64,000 nt of DNA from Pseudomonas sp. TH31 (GCF_016650815.1 NZ_JAEKEZ010000038.1:62001-126000); one strand, 5' to 3'; counted from the first letter of the stretch, positions 9,022 to 18,289 are shown. The notes: generated by a model from the letters alone, not told the origin. Numbers and translations are program-made.

Positions 9022-10184
9022 ATGCAGCAGGTCCAGAGTGAAGGTGTGGTCAGTGCAATGTCCCAGGCCACCGATGCCCAGCAGGCGGCGCAGGAGTTGG
9101 CGCGACAGCTGTTGCATCCGCATCTGGGCTTTGTGCTGTTTTTCTGTTCCGCCGAGTACGACTTGCAGGCGCTGGGCCAGGCCTTGCAACAGAGCTTCGG
9201 CGGGATTCGCCTGGTGGGTTGCACCAGCGCCGGGGAGATCACCCCGCAAGGTTACGGCCGCAACTGCGTGACGGCGGTGGGTTTCGATCATCGGCATTTC
9301 TCCATCGCCATCGAACTGATCGACGAGATGGAGCGTTTCAGCCTGATCGATGCCCAGCAAATGGTCGAACGATTGGTGAGTGGCTGCCGCAGCAACACCC
9401 TGGCGCCGATCAAGGGCAACAGCTTTGCCCTGACGCTGCTCGATGGCCTGTCCAGCCGTGAGGAAATGGTCCTCGCCGCGTTGAGTGCCGCCTTGGGCGA
9501 CATTCCGCATTTCGGCGGTTCCGCCGGCGATGACAACTACCTGACCCACACCCACGTGTATTTCGGCGGCGAGTTCCACAGCGGCGCGGCGGTGGTGGTG
9601 CTGGTCAACACCTGGCTCGACTTCGAAGTCTTCACCACGCACCACATCCTGCCCCGCGAGGAAAAACTGGTGGTCACCGGCGCTGACAGCGCGTTGCGGC
9701 GGGTCTTTGAACTGAACGCCGAGCCCGCTGCCCAGGAATACGCGCGCCACATCGGGGTGCCGGTGGCCGAGCTCGATCACCGGATTTTCGCCGCGCATCC
9801 GTTGGCGGTGCGGATCAACGAACAGTATTACGTGCGCGCCATCCAGCAGGTTCACCCGGACCTGAGCCTGAGCTTCTATTGTGCCGTGGAAAACGGCATC
9901 GTCCTCACCGCCATGACCCCGGGCCGATGCTGCCAAACCTGCAAGCGCTGTTTGAAGGGTTGCAGGAGCGCCTGGGCGATCTGTTGCTGACCATCGGCTG
10001 CGATTGCTTTCTCAGGCGCCTGGAACTGGAAGAACGCGGCAGTCTGGAACCGATCGGGGCGTTTTTGCGTGAGCATCGGGTGATGGGTTTCAACACCTAC
10101 GGAGAACAGTTCAATGGCATGCACATCAACCAGACCTTCACCGGGGTTGCCATTGCCCGAGGCCGTTCCCCTGGACAGCGTTGA
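9022..10184 (+). CDS. FIST-domain sensory protein, apparent frameshift
   Basis: FIST_N begins near residue 30 (LGFVLFFCSAEYDL, LVGCTSAGEITPQGYG), and FIST_C spans the remainder (GFNTYGEQFNGMHINQTFTG near the end). FIST proteins are intracellular ligand-binding sensors usually linked to signalling enzymes. The frame breaks at GGG 9921-9923 (NGIVLTAMTPG then PMLPNLQALFEGL); one extra G restores about 387 residues. ATG 9022 follows GGGAGGCGACG. Its 3' end overlaps the start of the hybrid kinase by about 70 bp, which suggests coupled synthesis and a shared signalling task. The ligand is unknown. Confidence 0.85.
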
Positions 10185-12750
10185 GCTCCAGGCGCAGATC
10201 GCCAGCCTGCAGCGCGACAACCACAAATTGCAGCGCATCAATGGCGCGCTGATCGAACGCATCGAATCCGGCATCACCCGTGGCAACGACCCGTATGCGG
10301 CGTTCCAGCATTCGGTGGTGTTGGCCGAGCAGGTCCGCGAGCGCACCGACGCCTTGAACCAGGCCATGGCCGAGCTCAAGGCCGGCAATCACTTGCTCAG
10401 CGACGCGCGGTTACGGGCCGAAACGGCGCATCAACACTTGATCGATGCCATCGAGAGCATTTCCGATGCCTTCGTGCTGTTCGACGAAAACCAGCGGATC
10501 GTGCTGTTCAACAGCCGCTTCAAGTCCTTCTGGGGCAATAGCCGGGTGCGGATCATCGCCGGCATGCACCTGGCCGAGGTCAAGCGCTTGATGACGGCCA
10601 CCGGGTTATTCACCGAAGAACCTCGCGGCCAGGCCGAGCAGAATTTGCTGTATCGCCTGCAGAATGGCCGCTGGCTGCAAGTCAGCGAACGGCCGACCCA
10701 GGAAGGTGGGCGGGTGATTCTGTTCACCGACATCACCGACGTCAAACTCAGCGAAACCGTGCGCCGCGAGCAAGCCGTGGCGCAGAAATCGCATTTGCTG
10801 CAACGGGCCGTGGATAACCTGTCCCAAGGTGTGGCGATGGTCAACGCCGAAGGCATCCTGGAGTTGTGGAACCGGCGTTTCCTTGAACTCAGCGGCCTGG
10901 CGCCGGTGGCGGCTCATCGGCCATTCGCGCAAGTGATCGCCGACAGCGAATTGAACCTGCTGACTCCGGCCAGTCGTGACAGCAACGGGCGGCCAGTGCA
11001 GGAGTGCGAACAGCGTCTCGACGATGGCCGGGTCCTGGAAATCCGCACCCATCCGCTGCCTACCGGCGGTTTCGTCAATACCTTCACCGATATCACCGAA
11101 CGCTACCAGCACGCCGAGGCGCTTAGCGAAAGCGAACGCTGGATTCGCCTGATCACCGACCATGTCCCGGCGCTGATCGCCTACCTGAACGCCGATCTGG
11201 TCTACGAGTTCACCAACAAGGTTTATGAACAGTGGTACTGCTGGCCCCGGGGAGTGATGCTCGGGCAGAGCCTGCGCGAAGTGCACAGCGAACAGCATTA
11301 CCAACGCCTGGAAGCCTATGTGGCCCGGGCTCTGGCCGGTGAGAGCGTGACCTTCGAGTTCGCCGAAACCAACATCAACAACCAGGAGCGCTACATGCTG
11401 CGCTCCTATGTGCCCAATCGCCTGGCGACCGGGGAAGTGGTGGGTATTTTCGTCTTGATCCGCGACATCACCGAACGCCGCCGCACCGCCGAGGCCTTGC
11501 ACCAGGCTTATCAAAACCTTGAGCTGCGGGTGCGCGAACGCACGGCGGAACTGACCACCCTCAACGACCAGTTGCTGCGCGAGATTGACGAGCGTCGCCA
11601 CGCGGAATCCCGCCTGCGCGAAGCCAAACTCGAAGCCGAACAGGCCAACCTGTCAAAGACCAAGTTTCTCGCCGCCGTCAGCCACGACCTGCTGCAACCG
11701 TTGAACGCCGCACGGCTGTTTACCAGCGCCTTGCTGGAACGCCGGGAGCCGGTGGCCAACGCGATTCTGGTGCGCAATGTCAGCAATTCCCTGGAAGACG
11801 TGGAAAGCCTGCTGGGCACCCTGGTGGACATTTCCAAACTCGATGCCGGGGTGATCAAGGCCGACATTGCGCCCTTTGCCCTCAGTGAATTGCTGGAAAA
11901 CCTCGCCGCCGAATACACCCAGGTAGCATGCAGTGAAGGACTTGAGCTGCATTTCGTCCGGTGTTCGGCGCTGGTGCGCAGCGACATTCAGTTGCTGGCG
12001 CGGATCCTGCGCAATCTACTGAGCAACGCGATTCGCTACACCTACAGCGGTCGCGTGGTGCTCGGTTGCCGGCGCCATCATCAGCGCTTGTCGATTGAAG
12101 TCTGGGACAGCGGCATGGGCATTGCCGAAAACCGCCTGGAGGAGATTTTCCAGGAGTTCAAGCGCGGTGATGTGCAGCGCCCGGATCAGGATCGCGGGTT
12201 GGGCCTGGGCCTGGCGATTGTCGAAAAAATCGCCGGGATTCTCGGGCACCGGATTCATGTGCGGTCGTGGCCGGGCAAGGGCTCGATGTTTTCCGTCGAA
12301 GTACCGCTCAGTGCCACGGCGCCCAAGGCATTGCCGAGTTTACTGATGAGCGAGCCGATGCTTGAACGCCTGCGTGGCGCGCGGGTGTGGGTGCTGGACA
12401 ACGACGCAGCCATTTGCGCGGGGATGCGCACGTTGCTGGAAGGCTGGGGTTGTCTGGTGGTGACGGCGCTGTCGGAGCAGGACCTGGCGCGACAGGTCGA
12501 CAACTATCACGAAGAGGCCGACTTGCTGATTGCCGACTATCACCTGGACGACGACCAGAACGGCGTCGATGCCGTGGCCCGGATCAACGCCCGGCGCGGC
12601 GCGGCCATTCCGGCGATGATGATCACGGCCAACTACAGCAATGAACTCAAATTGCAGATCCGTGAGTTGGGGCACACCCTGATGCATAAGCCGGTGCGGC
12701 CGATGAAACTCAAGACGGCGATGAGTCATTTGCTCGGCCCACCCCGATAA
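10114..12750 (+). CDS. Multi-PAS hybrid histidine kinase, NahK/ErcS'-like
   Basis: This 878-residue cytoplasmic kinase has no membrane segment. It has an N-terminal coiled coil (VELQAQIASLQRDNHKLQRI), three PAS domains (about 110-230, 235-345, 350-470), a second coiled coil and a HisKA domain with AAVSHDLLQPLNAARLF (phospho-His about H524). A HATPase follows (NLLSNAIRY, GLGLGLAIVEKIAGILGH), then a C-terminal receiver (ADYHLDD, phospho-Asp about D808). Domain layout and the ErbR neighbour match ErcS'/NahK of P. aeruginosa, known for ethanol-oxidation and biofilm/nitrate signalling. The ATG at 10114 lies inside the FIST gene with GGAG 10 nt upstream; later TTG starts (10147, 10153) are possible. 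Confidence 0.87.
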   Translation: MACTSTRPSPGLPLPEAVPLDSVELQAQIASLQRDNHKLQRINGALIERIESGITRGNDPYAAFQHSVVLAEQVRERTDALNQAMAELKAGNHLLSDARLRAETAHQHLIDAIESISDAFVLFDENQRIVLFNSRFKSFWGNSRVRIIAGMHLAEVKRLMTATGLFTEEPRGQAEQNLLYRLQNGRWLQVSERPTQEGGRVILFTDITDVKLSETVRREQAVAQKSHLLQRAVDNLSQGVAMVNAEGILELWNRRFLELSGLAPVAAHRPFAQVIADSELNLLTPASRDSNGRPVQECEQRLDDGRVLEIRTHPLPTGGFVNTFTDITERYQHAEALSESERWIRLITDHVPALIAYLNADLVYEFTNKVYEQWYCWPRGVMLGQSLREVHSEQHYQRLEAYVARALAGESVTFEFAETNINNQERYMLRSYVPNRLATGEVVGIFVLIRDITERRRTAEALHQAYQNLELRVRERTAELTTLNDQLLREIDERRHAESRLREAKLEAEQANLSKTKFLAAVSHDLLQPLNAARLFTSALLERREPVANAILVRNVSNSLEDVESLLGTLVDISKLDAGVIKADIAPFALSELLENLAAEYTQVACSEGLELHFVRCSALVRSDIQLLARILRNLLSNAIRYTYSGRVVLGCRRHHQRLSIEVWDSGMGIAENRLEEIFQEFKRGDVQRPDQDRGLGLGLAIVEKIAGILGHRIHVRSWPGKGSMFSVEVPLSATAPKALPSLLMSEPMLERLRGARVWVLDNDAAICAGMRTLLEGWGCLVVTALSEQDLARQVDNYHEEADLLIADYHLDDDQNGVDAVARINARRGAAIPAMMITANYSNELKLQIRELGHTLMHKPVRPMKLKTAMSHLLGPPR

Positions 12751-12767
12751 CTTGAGTCGCCCCCCGA

Positions 12768-12917
12768 CCTGTAGCAGCTGGCGAAGCCTGCGTTTGGCTG
12801 CGAAGCAGTCGTAAACCCTGACGACGCGGTCTTCCTGATAAGCCGCATTGTCTGATTTACGACTGCTTCGTCCGAACGCGGCCCGAGCCGAACGCAGGCT
12901 TCGCCAGCTGCTACAGG
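12768..12917. repeat. REP doublet, type GTAGCAGCTGGCGAAGCC
   Basis: Inverted arms CTGTAGCAGCTGGCGAAGCC and GGCTTCGCCAGCTGCTACAG lie between two convergent genes (kinase and erbR). The right half carries the GGCCCGAGCCGAACGC core seen in other copies. It probably also separates the convergent transcripts. Confidence 0.85.
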
Positions 12918-12944
12918 GGGCGTCCTGCGCTCAGGAATTGTGTT

Positions 12945-13610
12945 TCAGCGCCGCAGATAAGACCCGAAATCAATATCCCCGGCACTCAGGATCGCCTGCA
13001 CCCGGTTGTGCACATTGAGTTTGCGCAGGATCGCCGAGACGTGGGCCTTGACCGTGGTTTCGGCGATTTCCAGGGTGTAGGCGATCTGTTTGTTCGACTC
13101 GCCCTTGGTCATGCGTTCAAGCACCAGCAACTGTTTGCGGGTCAGGGCCTGGAGCAGTTCCGGCGGGAAACTCGGGTTGTCGTTCATTCGCCGGTGGGTG
13201 CCGGGTTTTTGCGTGCGGATGATGTCCGGCGGCAGGTACACATTACCGTTGAGAATCTGCTGGATCGCCTCGGTCATTTGCAGCCGTGGCGAGGATTTGG
13301 TGATGAACCCCACCGCGCCATAGGTGATGGCTTGCAGCACGATCTGCTTGTCCTGCTCGGCCGAGACGATCACCACCGGAATGGTCGGCGCCTCGTTGCG
13401 CAGGTTGATCAGGCCGTTAAGGCCGTGCATGCCGGGCATGTTCAGGTCCAGCAAAATCAGGTCCAGGTCGTCGTGTTCCCGGGTCAGCAACAGGGCGCTG
13501 TCCAGGTCGGCCGTTTCCATCACTTCGCTGCCGGGGAAACCGTCGCTGATCACGTTATGAATGGCTTCGCGAAACAGCGGGTGATCGTCGGCAATCAGAA
13601 TTTTGTACAT
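12945..13610 (-). CDS. erbR: LuxR-family response regulator ErbR/AgmR (PedR1-like)
   Basis: This 221-residue NarL-type regulator has a receiver domain with phospho-acceptor D55 (DLILLDLNMPGM), Thr/Ser and Lys switch residues (VIVSAEQD, FITKSS) and a C-terminal LuxR helix-turn-helix (LTRKQLLVLERMTKGESNKQIAYTLEIAETTVKAHVSAIL, about 155-195). ErbR/AgmR activates quinoprotein ethanol oxidation and pqq genes in Pseudomonas. Its place beside the ped/exa genes here supports the same role. Its cognate kinase is not proven; both ErcS' upstream and ErcS at 30194 are candidates. Confidence 0.87.
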   Translation of the reverse strand: MYKILIADDHPLFREAIHNVISDGFPGSEVMETADLDSALLLTREHDDLDLILLDLNMPGMHGLNGLINLRNEAPTIPVVIVSAEQDKQIVLQAITYGAVGFITKSSPRLQMTEAIQQILNGNVYLPPDIIRTQKPGTHRRMNDNPSFPPELLQALTRKQLLVLERMTKGESNKQIAYTLEIAETTVKAHVSAILRKLNVHNRVQAILSAGDIDFGSYLRR

Positions 13611-13666
13611 GGCCTTTCACCTCATTATTGTGTTTTTGGGTGGGGCAACAACGTGCAAGTGTTCAG

Positions 13667-14224
13667 TCAGGGAAAGGGCTCGGGCTGGGCCGGCGCAACG
13701 GGCAGGTTCGCCGCTTGCCAGGCATCCAGGCCATCGCGATACCAATACACTGACTTATAGCCCATGGCGGCGGCGCGTTTTACCGCGTTCCAGCTCAACC
13801 AGCAATCGGCGCGGCAGTAGAAGACCAAGGGGTGCTGCACATCGCCGTCGGTGAATGTGTCCAGATTACGCGCAAACCAGGCCTGCCAGTCGGGCGTCAG
13901 CTCCCCGTCGCCGGTATTGGCCAGCCAGTGGCTGCCGGGCAGGTTCTCGTGGGGCTGGTCTTCGATAAAACGCCCTTGCAGCCATTGGCGGCGGTAGACG
14001 TCGATCAGCACGGGTCTCGGGGTTTGGCTGAGCAGGGTTTGCAAGGCGGGCGTGTCGATGATGGCCGCGCCTTGCAGTTGATTCGGCGTCGGGCTGCGGT
14101 ACAGGCCAATGCGGTAGCCTTCGGCGGAAAATAGCGCGGTGTCGGCGTGCGCGGTGCTCAGCAGCAGGCCGAGGGACAGGGCCGTGAGGCAAGGGCGAAA
14201 CAGACGACGTCGGGCACGCGGCAT
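13667..14224 (-). CDS. PQQ-dependent catabolism-associated CXXCW protein, rhodanese-like, periplasmic
   Basis: This 185-residue protein has an N-terminal signal peptide (RRRLFRPCLTALSLGLLLSTAHA, cleavage near residue 27) and a rhodanese-like fold. The family-defining motif CRADCW comes near residue 137 (FYCRADCWLSWNAVKRA). The family occurs almost only beside PQQ alcohol dehydrogenase systems; its activity is unknown. It is the first of a minus-strand set with the ABC genes, though a REP separates them. A candidate regulatory box (14307-14322) lies upstream. Confidence 0.85.
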   Translation of the reverse strand: MPRARRRLFRPCLTALSLGLLLSTAHADTALFSAEGYRIGLYRSPTPNQLQGAAIIDTPALQTLLSQTPRPVLIDVYRRQWLQGRFIEDQPHENLPGSHWLANTGDGELTPDWQAWFARNLDTFTDGDVQHPLVFYCRADCWLSWNAVKRAAAMGYKSVYWYRDGLDAWQAANLPVAPAQPEPFP

Positions 14225-14306
14225 GGGGGTTCAATCCTTATCGTTATGAACCCATTACATGCCAGTCCCGGTGCGATTGGAATGCGACGATAGACAGGTA
14301 AACCAG

Positions 14307-14322
14307 TACTAAAGTAGTAAAT
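14307..14322. promoter_or_regulatory. Candidate ped-cluster regulator box 1
   Basis: TACTAAAGTAGTAAAT lies upstream of the CXXCW gene. It closely matches TACCAAGGTCGTAAAT at 18230 and related sites at 18274 and 21600. All four are in intergenic regions of this island, so it may be the ErbR or other ped regulator site. This is inference from recurrence only. Confidence 0.45.
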
Positions 14323-14342
14323 TCCCCCTGATTGATGGAGAT

Positions 14343-14442
14343 CCCCTGTGGGAGCGGGCTTGCTCGCGAAAGCGTCAGTTCAGTCGACAAAAATGTTGCC
14401 TGATACACCGCCTTCGCGAGCAAGCCCGCTCTCACAGGGGAT
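14343..14442. repeat. REP doublet, type GTGGGAGCGGGCTTGCTCGC
   Basis: Inverted arms CCTGTGGGAGCGGGCTTGCT and AGCAAGCCCGCTCTCACAGG flank a 50-bp spacer. It sits between the CXXCW gene and the ABC permease end. Confidence 0.87.
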
Positions 14443-14450
14443 TTGTGTTG

Positions 14451-15242
14451 TCAGTTGGATTTGCGCAGGACCGCGTGTTGCGGGTTGAAGGTGAGCACTG
14501 CGAGCAGCACGAACAACAGCGTCAACCCCACGCACACCGCCAGCGCCAACGGATTAAAGCGTTCATACAGGGCAAACCGCACCGTTTCCACGGCATGGGT
14601 GAACGGGTTCAACGCACACAGCCAATACAACCACTCGCTGGACTCGCGCATTTTCCACAGCGGATACAGTGCCGACGACAGGAAAAACAGCGGGAAGATT
14701 ACGAAGTTCATCACCCCGGCGAAGTTCTCCAACTGGCGGATCGCGTTGGACAGCAACAGCCCCAGTGCGCTGAGCATCAACGCCACCAGCAACAACGCCG
14801 GCAACGCGATCACCAGGCCCAGGGCCGGTGGTTGCACGCCGTACACCCAGGCAATCGCGAGGAAGGCATACACCTGCAACAACGAAATCAGCGACGTCGC
14901 CAACAGTTTGCTACACAGCAGGAAGGTCCGGGGCAGGGGACTGGTCAGCAGCACGCGCATGCTGCCCATCTCCCGGTCGTAGACCATTGACAGCGAACCT
15001 TGCATGCCGTTGAACAGCAGGATCATGCAGGCCAGTCCGGGAATGATGTACACCTCATACGGAATGTAGGTGTCGTAAGGCTCGATGATCGCAATGCCCA
15101 GCGCCGCGCGAAACCCGGCGGCGAACACCAGCAGCCACAGCAGCGGCCGCACCAGCGCACTGAGAAACCGCGTGCGCTGCAACACAAAGCGCAGCCATTC
15201 GCGCAATACGATGCCGTTGAAACACTGCCAGTAAGCATTCAT
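14451..15242 (-). CDS. pedC: ABC transporter permease of the PQQ alcohol dehydrogenase system
   Basis: This 263-residue ABC-2 type permease has about six hydrophobic segments (LLWLLVFAAGFRAALGIAII, LALGLVIALPALLLVALMLSALG, FLLAVLTFN end region) and the conserved loop PYEVYIIPGLACMILLFNGMQG. Its start overlaps the ATPase stop by 4 bp. The family (PedC) accompanies quinoprotein dehydrogenases; the transported compound is not established. Confidence 0.85.
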   Translation of the reverse strand: MNAYWQCFNGIVLREWLRFVLQRTRFLSALVRPLLWLLVFAAGFRAALGIAIIEPYDTYIPYEVYIIPGLACMILLFNGMQGSLSMVYDREMGSMRVLLTSPLPRTFLLCSKLLATSLISLLQVYAFLAIAWVYGVQPPALGLVIALPALLLVALMLSALGLLLSNAIRQLENFAGVMNFVIFPLFFLSSALYPLWKMRESSEWLYWLCALNPFTHAVETVRFALYERFNPLALAVCVGLTLLFVLLAVLTFNPQHAVLRKSN

Positions 15243-15970
15243 CGCGCGGCTCCTGATGTCGTCAGTCGAGTGAAGGCTGAACCGAGGTCGCCGCCGTGTT
15301 CCAGGCTCAGGGCGTCGGCTTGACCGCTGGCCACCAGCCGGCCTTGATGAAGGATCAACAAGTCGTCGCTGGCCTGCACTTCGTCAAGCAGGTGAGTGGT
15401 CCAGAGCACGCTGATGCCTTGCTCGCGGCACAGGCTGCGGATGTGTTGATTGAGTGCCAGGCGACTGGCCGGGTCGAGGCCGACACTGGCTTCATCCAGC
15501 AGTAACAGGCGCGGCTCGTGCAGCAACGCCCGGGCGATTTCCACCCGCCGCCGATGGCCGCCATTGAGCTCGCGGACCCGTTCGCGGCGGCGTTCGGTCA
15601 GCGCCTGGCGGGCCAACTCGGCGTCGACCCGCAGGCCGGTCTCGCGCCGGGACAGGCCGTGCAGCGCGGCGTGGTAGCGCAGGTTTTGCTCGACGCTGAG
15701 GTCCAGGTCCAGGGTGCTTTGTTGAAACACCACGCCCAATTGCTTGAGCGCCGGGCGCGGTGCATCGCGCAACGAACAGCCGCCGACCCGGATGTCCCCG
15801 CGCTGCAAATCGTAGAGCCGGGTCAGCAGGGCAATCAGCGTCGATTTGCCCGCACCGTTGGGCCCCAGCAGCGCGGCAAAACGACCTGGCGCCAGGCTGA
15901 AACTGACCTGGCGCAACGCCTCCTTCGCGCCATAAGCGAAGCTCAGCTCGCTGACTTCCAGTGCGTTCAT
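15239..15970 (-). CDS. ABC transporter ATP-binding protein of the PQQ alcohol dehydrogenase system
   Basis: This 243-residue ATPase has Walker A GPNGAGKST, a signature region (LNGGHRRRVEIARALLHEP, with GGHRR in place of canonical LSGGQ), Walker B LLLLDEASVGLDP and the switch His in WTTHLLDE. I use the ATG at 15970 (MNALEVSELSFAYG); an upstream in-frame start at 15991 lies inside the beta-propeller gene. The GGHRR variant is noteworthy but typical of this subfamily as far as I recall. It is coupled by 4-bp overlaps on both sides. Confidence 0.88.
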   Translation of the reverse strand: MNALEVSELSFAYGAKEALRQVSFSLAPGRFAALLGPNGAGKSTLIALLTRLYDLQRGDIRVGGCSLRDAPRPALKQLGVVFQQSTLDLDLSVEQNLRYHAALHGLSRRETGLRVDAELARQALTERRRERVRELNGGHRRRVEIARALLHEPRLLLLDEASVGLDPASRLALNQHIRSLCREQGISVLWTTHLLDEVQASDDLLILHQGRLVASGQADALSLEHGGDLGSAFTRLTTSGAAR

Positions 15971-16926
15971 GGCGTGACCACCACGCCCCATGGATAACGC
16001 CCGACCTTGATCGATTTGCTGACTTTTAGGCTGTCGACATCAATCACCGACACATCGCCACTGACGCCGTTGGTGGCCAGCAATTGCTTCTGATCCGGGG
16101 TGAATGACATCTGCCAGACGCGCCGGCCCACCAGCAGGTAATCGAGCACTTCAAAGGTCTTGGCATCGACCACCGCCACGTGGTTGGCCGGGCCGAGGGC
16201 GACGAAGCCGTACTTGCCGTCGGCGCTGAGCTTGATGCCGACTGGCTGGACCTTGTCCGGGTGTACACCCTTGATCTGGAAGTTTACGGTCTTGAGGATC
16301 TTGCGGGTCGCCACGTCAAGAATCGTCACCGTGCCGCCGATTTCCGCCGAGGCCCAGAGCTGCGTACCGTCGTGGTTGAACTCGACGAACCGCGGCCGCT
16401 GATCCACCAGGGTGCTGTCGGCCAGGGTCTGGGTGCTGGTGTCGATCCAGTGCAGCATGTTGGTGGTTTCGCTGGTGTTCACCGCCCACTTGCCGTCGGG
16501 GCTGACCGCCATGCCTTCGGGTTCGACGCCGACGTTGATCTGGCTCAGCACCCTGGAGGTTTCGGTGTCGATCACCGTCACCAGCGCGTCGTCTTCGTTG
16601 GAGACGTACAGCCAGCGATTATTCGGGTGCAGGGCGAATTGCTCGGGGTCCTTGCCTGAAGGCAGCTCCTTGATGATCTTGCGCGTGGTCACGTCCATGA
16701 CCTGGACCCGGTCTGAATCACTGGCGCAGATGTACAGCAGTTTGCTGTCATGGGACAACAGCAGGCCGCGCGGGCGCTGGCCGACGGGCAAGGTGTCGGT
16801 GACTTGCAGGGTCTGCATGTCGATCAGGCTCAGCGTGTTGTCCTTTTCGTTGGAGACCCAGGCGGTGCTGGCCACGGCGTGCCCGGCGGCAAGCAGCAGG
16901 GCGCATGAGAGCAGGGTAAGGCGCAT
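15967..16926 (-). CDS. Periplasmic YVTN beta-propeller protein, PQQ-system associated
   Basis: This 319-residue secreted protein has a signal peptide (MRLTLLSCALLLAAGHAVA). Repeated YVTN-type blades follow: TAWVSNEKDNTLSLIDMQT, LYICASDSDRVQVMDVTTRK, LYVSNEDDALVTVIDTETS and LLATNGVSGDVSVIDVDSLK. This accounts for about seven blades. Such proteins sit between the binding protein and ATPase of the PQQ-associated ABC system; the function is unknown. Its end overlaps the ATPase start by 4 bp. Confidence 0.85.
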   Translation of the reverse strand: MRLTLLSCALLLAAGHAVASTAWVSNEKDNTLSLIDMQTLQVTDTLPVGQRPRGLLLSHDSKLLYICASDSDRVQVMDVTTRKIIKELPSGKDPEQFALHPNNRWLYVSNEDDALVTVIDTETSRVLSQINVGVEPEGMAVSPDGKWAVNTSETTNMLHWIDTSTQTLADSTLVDQRPRFVEFNHDGTQLWASAEIGGTVTILDVATRKILKTVNFQIKGVHPDKVQPVGIKLSADGKYGFVALGPANHVAVVDAKTFEVLDYLLVGRRVWQMSFTPDQKQLLATNGVSGDVSVIDVDSLKVSKSIKVGRYPWGVVVTP

Positions 16927-16965
16927 GGCGGATTCCTTTTTATTGTAATTGTCGTGGAAGAAAAA

Positions 16966-18150
16966 TCAGGGAAAGTGGCAGGTCACTTCAGGCTTGTCGT
17001 AGCCCAGACTGTCCATTTCGTTAAACGGGTGCAGGAAACCGTCCTGGGGCGAGGTGCTGACCAGCGCTCGGGGCTGGACGATGGGGATGGGCTGGCGCAA
17101 CTGGCCGTTCCAGGGTCGATAACTGAGCTTGCGGCCCTTGAAACCGTCCAGCGGCAATTGATCGCTGAGCTCAAGTGCACGGATGGCCATGGGGTCGGCC
17201 TGACGCAGTTTGGTCACCGCACTGGCGATGCTGCGCACGGCCATCCACGCGGCGAAATCCCGGTCATTCATCCAGCGCCCGGCCAAGGCCTCGAAGCGTT
17301 TTTGCAATTGGGCGGCGCCGTAGGTTTCCACGGTTTTGTGCCAGCCCACCGGGGTCAGGCCCTGGGTGCCGGCGACCGGGCGTGGGTACCAGGTCTGGTA
17401 AGGCACGTATTCGCCGAAGTCGCCGCGTTCGTCCGCCACCAGCACCACGTCGTATTCGGCGGTCTGGGTGAACAGCGGCATGTCGGCCTGGGCGCTGCGG
17501 CGTTGATCGTTGTCGAAACTCCAGGCTTTTTCCGCCACCAGTTTCAAGCCGAAGCGTTTGGCGGCGCGGCGCAGGGCGGCGGCGTAGGCTTGATCGTCCG
17601 GGGTCGGGCCGACGATCAACAGCGCTCGTTGCCATTTGCGCACCACCAGAAATTGCGCCAGCGCATCGGCGAGCATCGCCCGGCTCGGCAGGCTGTGCAG
17701 CACGTTCGGCAAACAGTCGGTGGTGCGCAAACTGTCATCCGGGCTGCCGGCGTTGAACAACAAACTGTCGGGCAGCGCGGCGCTGAGCCGGCGCAGGGTT
17801 TCCACGGGCGCATTTACCACAAACAGGCGCAGGCCTTGTTCGTGTTGGGCCTTGGCCGCTTCAACCAGCGCATCCGCAGTGTCGGTGCTGGCGCTGACCA
17901 GGCGGTAGCTGTGATTGAGAAAATGCCCGGTGCTGTTGCTGTCGGTGATCGCCAGCTCGGCGCCGCGCAGTCCGGCATCGGTGGGGTCGGGAATGACATT
18001 GGACAGCAGCGGCCCCGGATCGGGGCGATAGCCCAGGTAGCCGATCTGCACCTGCAACGGCGCATCGGCGGCCTGACTCCGGGTCGCCAGCCCGGCGGCG
18101 CAGGCGATCGCCAGCAGGTAGATCAAGGCGTAAGGGGCAAGCTGGCGCAT
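16966..18150 (-). CDS. ABC substrate-binding protein, PQQ alcohol dehydrogenase system
   Basis: This 394-residue periplasmic protein has a signal peptide (MRQLAPYALIYLLAIACAAGL, cleavage near AADAPLQ). It resembles branched-chain amino-acid-type binding proteins: IGYLGYRPDPGPLLSNVIPD at the N-terminus, then two Rossmann-like lobes. I chose ATG 18150 because the signal peptide starts there; ATG 18162 adds MECL and is also possible. It is the first gene of the minus-strand ABC set and divergent from the c550 gene. The ligand is unknown. Confidence 0.83.
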   Translation of the reverse strand: MRQLAPYALIYLLAIACAAGLATRSQAADAPLQVQIGYLGYRPDPGPLLSNVIPDPTDAGLRGAELAITDSNSTGHFLNHSYRLVSASTDTADALVEAAKAQHEQGLRLFVVNAPVETLRRLSAALPDSLLFNAGSPDDSLRTTDCLPNVLHSLPSRAMLADALAQFLVVRKWQRALLIVGPTPDDQAYAAALRRAAKRFGLKLVAEKAWSFDNDQRRSAQADMPLFTQTAEYDVVLVADERGDFGEYVPYQTWYPRPVAGTQGLTPVGWHKTVETYGAAQLQKRFEALAGRWMNDRDFAAWMAVRSIASAVTKLRQADPMAIRALELSDQLPLDGFKGRKLSYRPWNGQLRQPIPIVQPRALVSTSPQDGFLHPFNEMDSLGYDKPEVTCHFP

Positions 18151-18229
18151 AAGGCACTCCATGACAGGTAGCGCCAGCATAGGAACCCTGCGGGGTCGGG
18201 GAAATATGCAGAAAGTATCGGAGAGCCAG

Positions 18230-18245
18230 TACCAAGGTCGTAAAT
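18230..18245. promoter_or_regulatory. Candidate ped-cluster regulator box 2
   Basis: TACCAAGGTCGTAAAT lies in the divergent spacer between the binding-protein gene and the c550 gene. It matches the box at 14307 in 12 of 16 positions. Confidence 0.5.
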
Positions 18246-18273
18246 CCCGGCGGCGCTGCGCCACAAGCCCTAC

Positions 18274-18289
18274 TACCAAGGTACTGGAT
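18274..18289. promoter_or_regulatory. Candidate ped-cluster regulator box 3
   Basis: TACCAAGGTACTGGAT repeats the TACCAAGGT core of box 2, 44 bp away in the same divergent spacer. The spacing is four helical turns, compatible with two regulator dimers on one DNA face. Confidence 0.5.

Noticed and set aside
9022..12750. FIST and kinase as one fused protein
   Set aside because: Joining the corrected FIST frame to the kinase frame would need an extra base removed, opposite to the error bias; overlapping genes explain it better.
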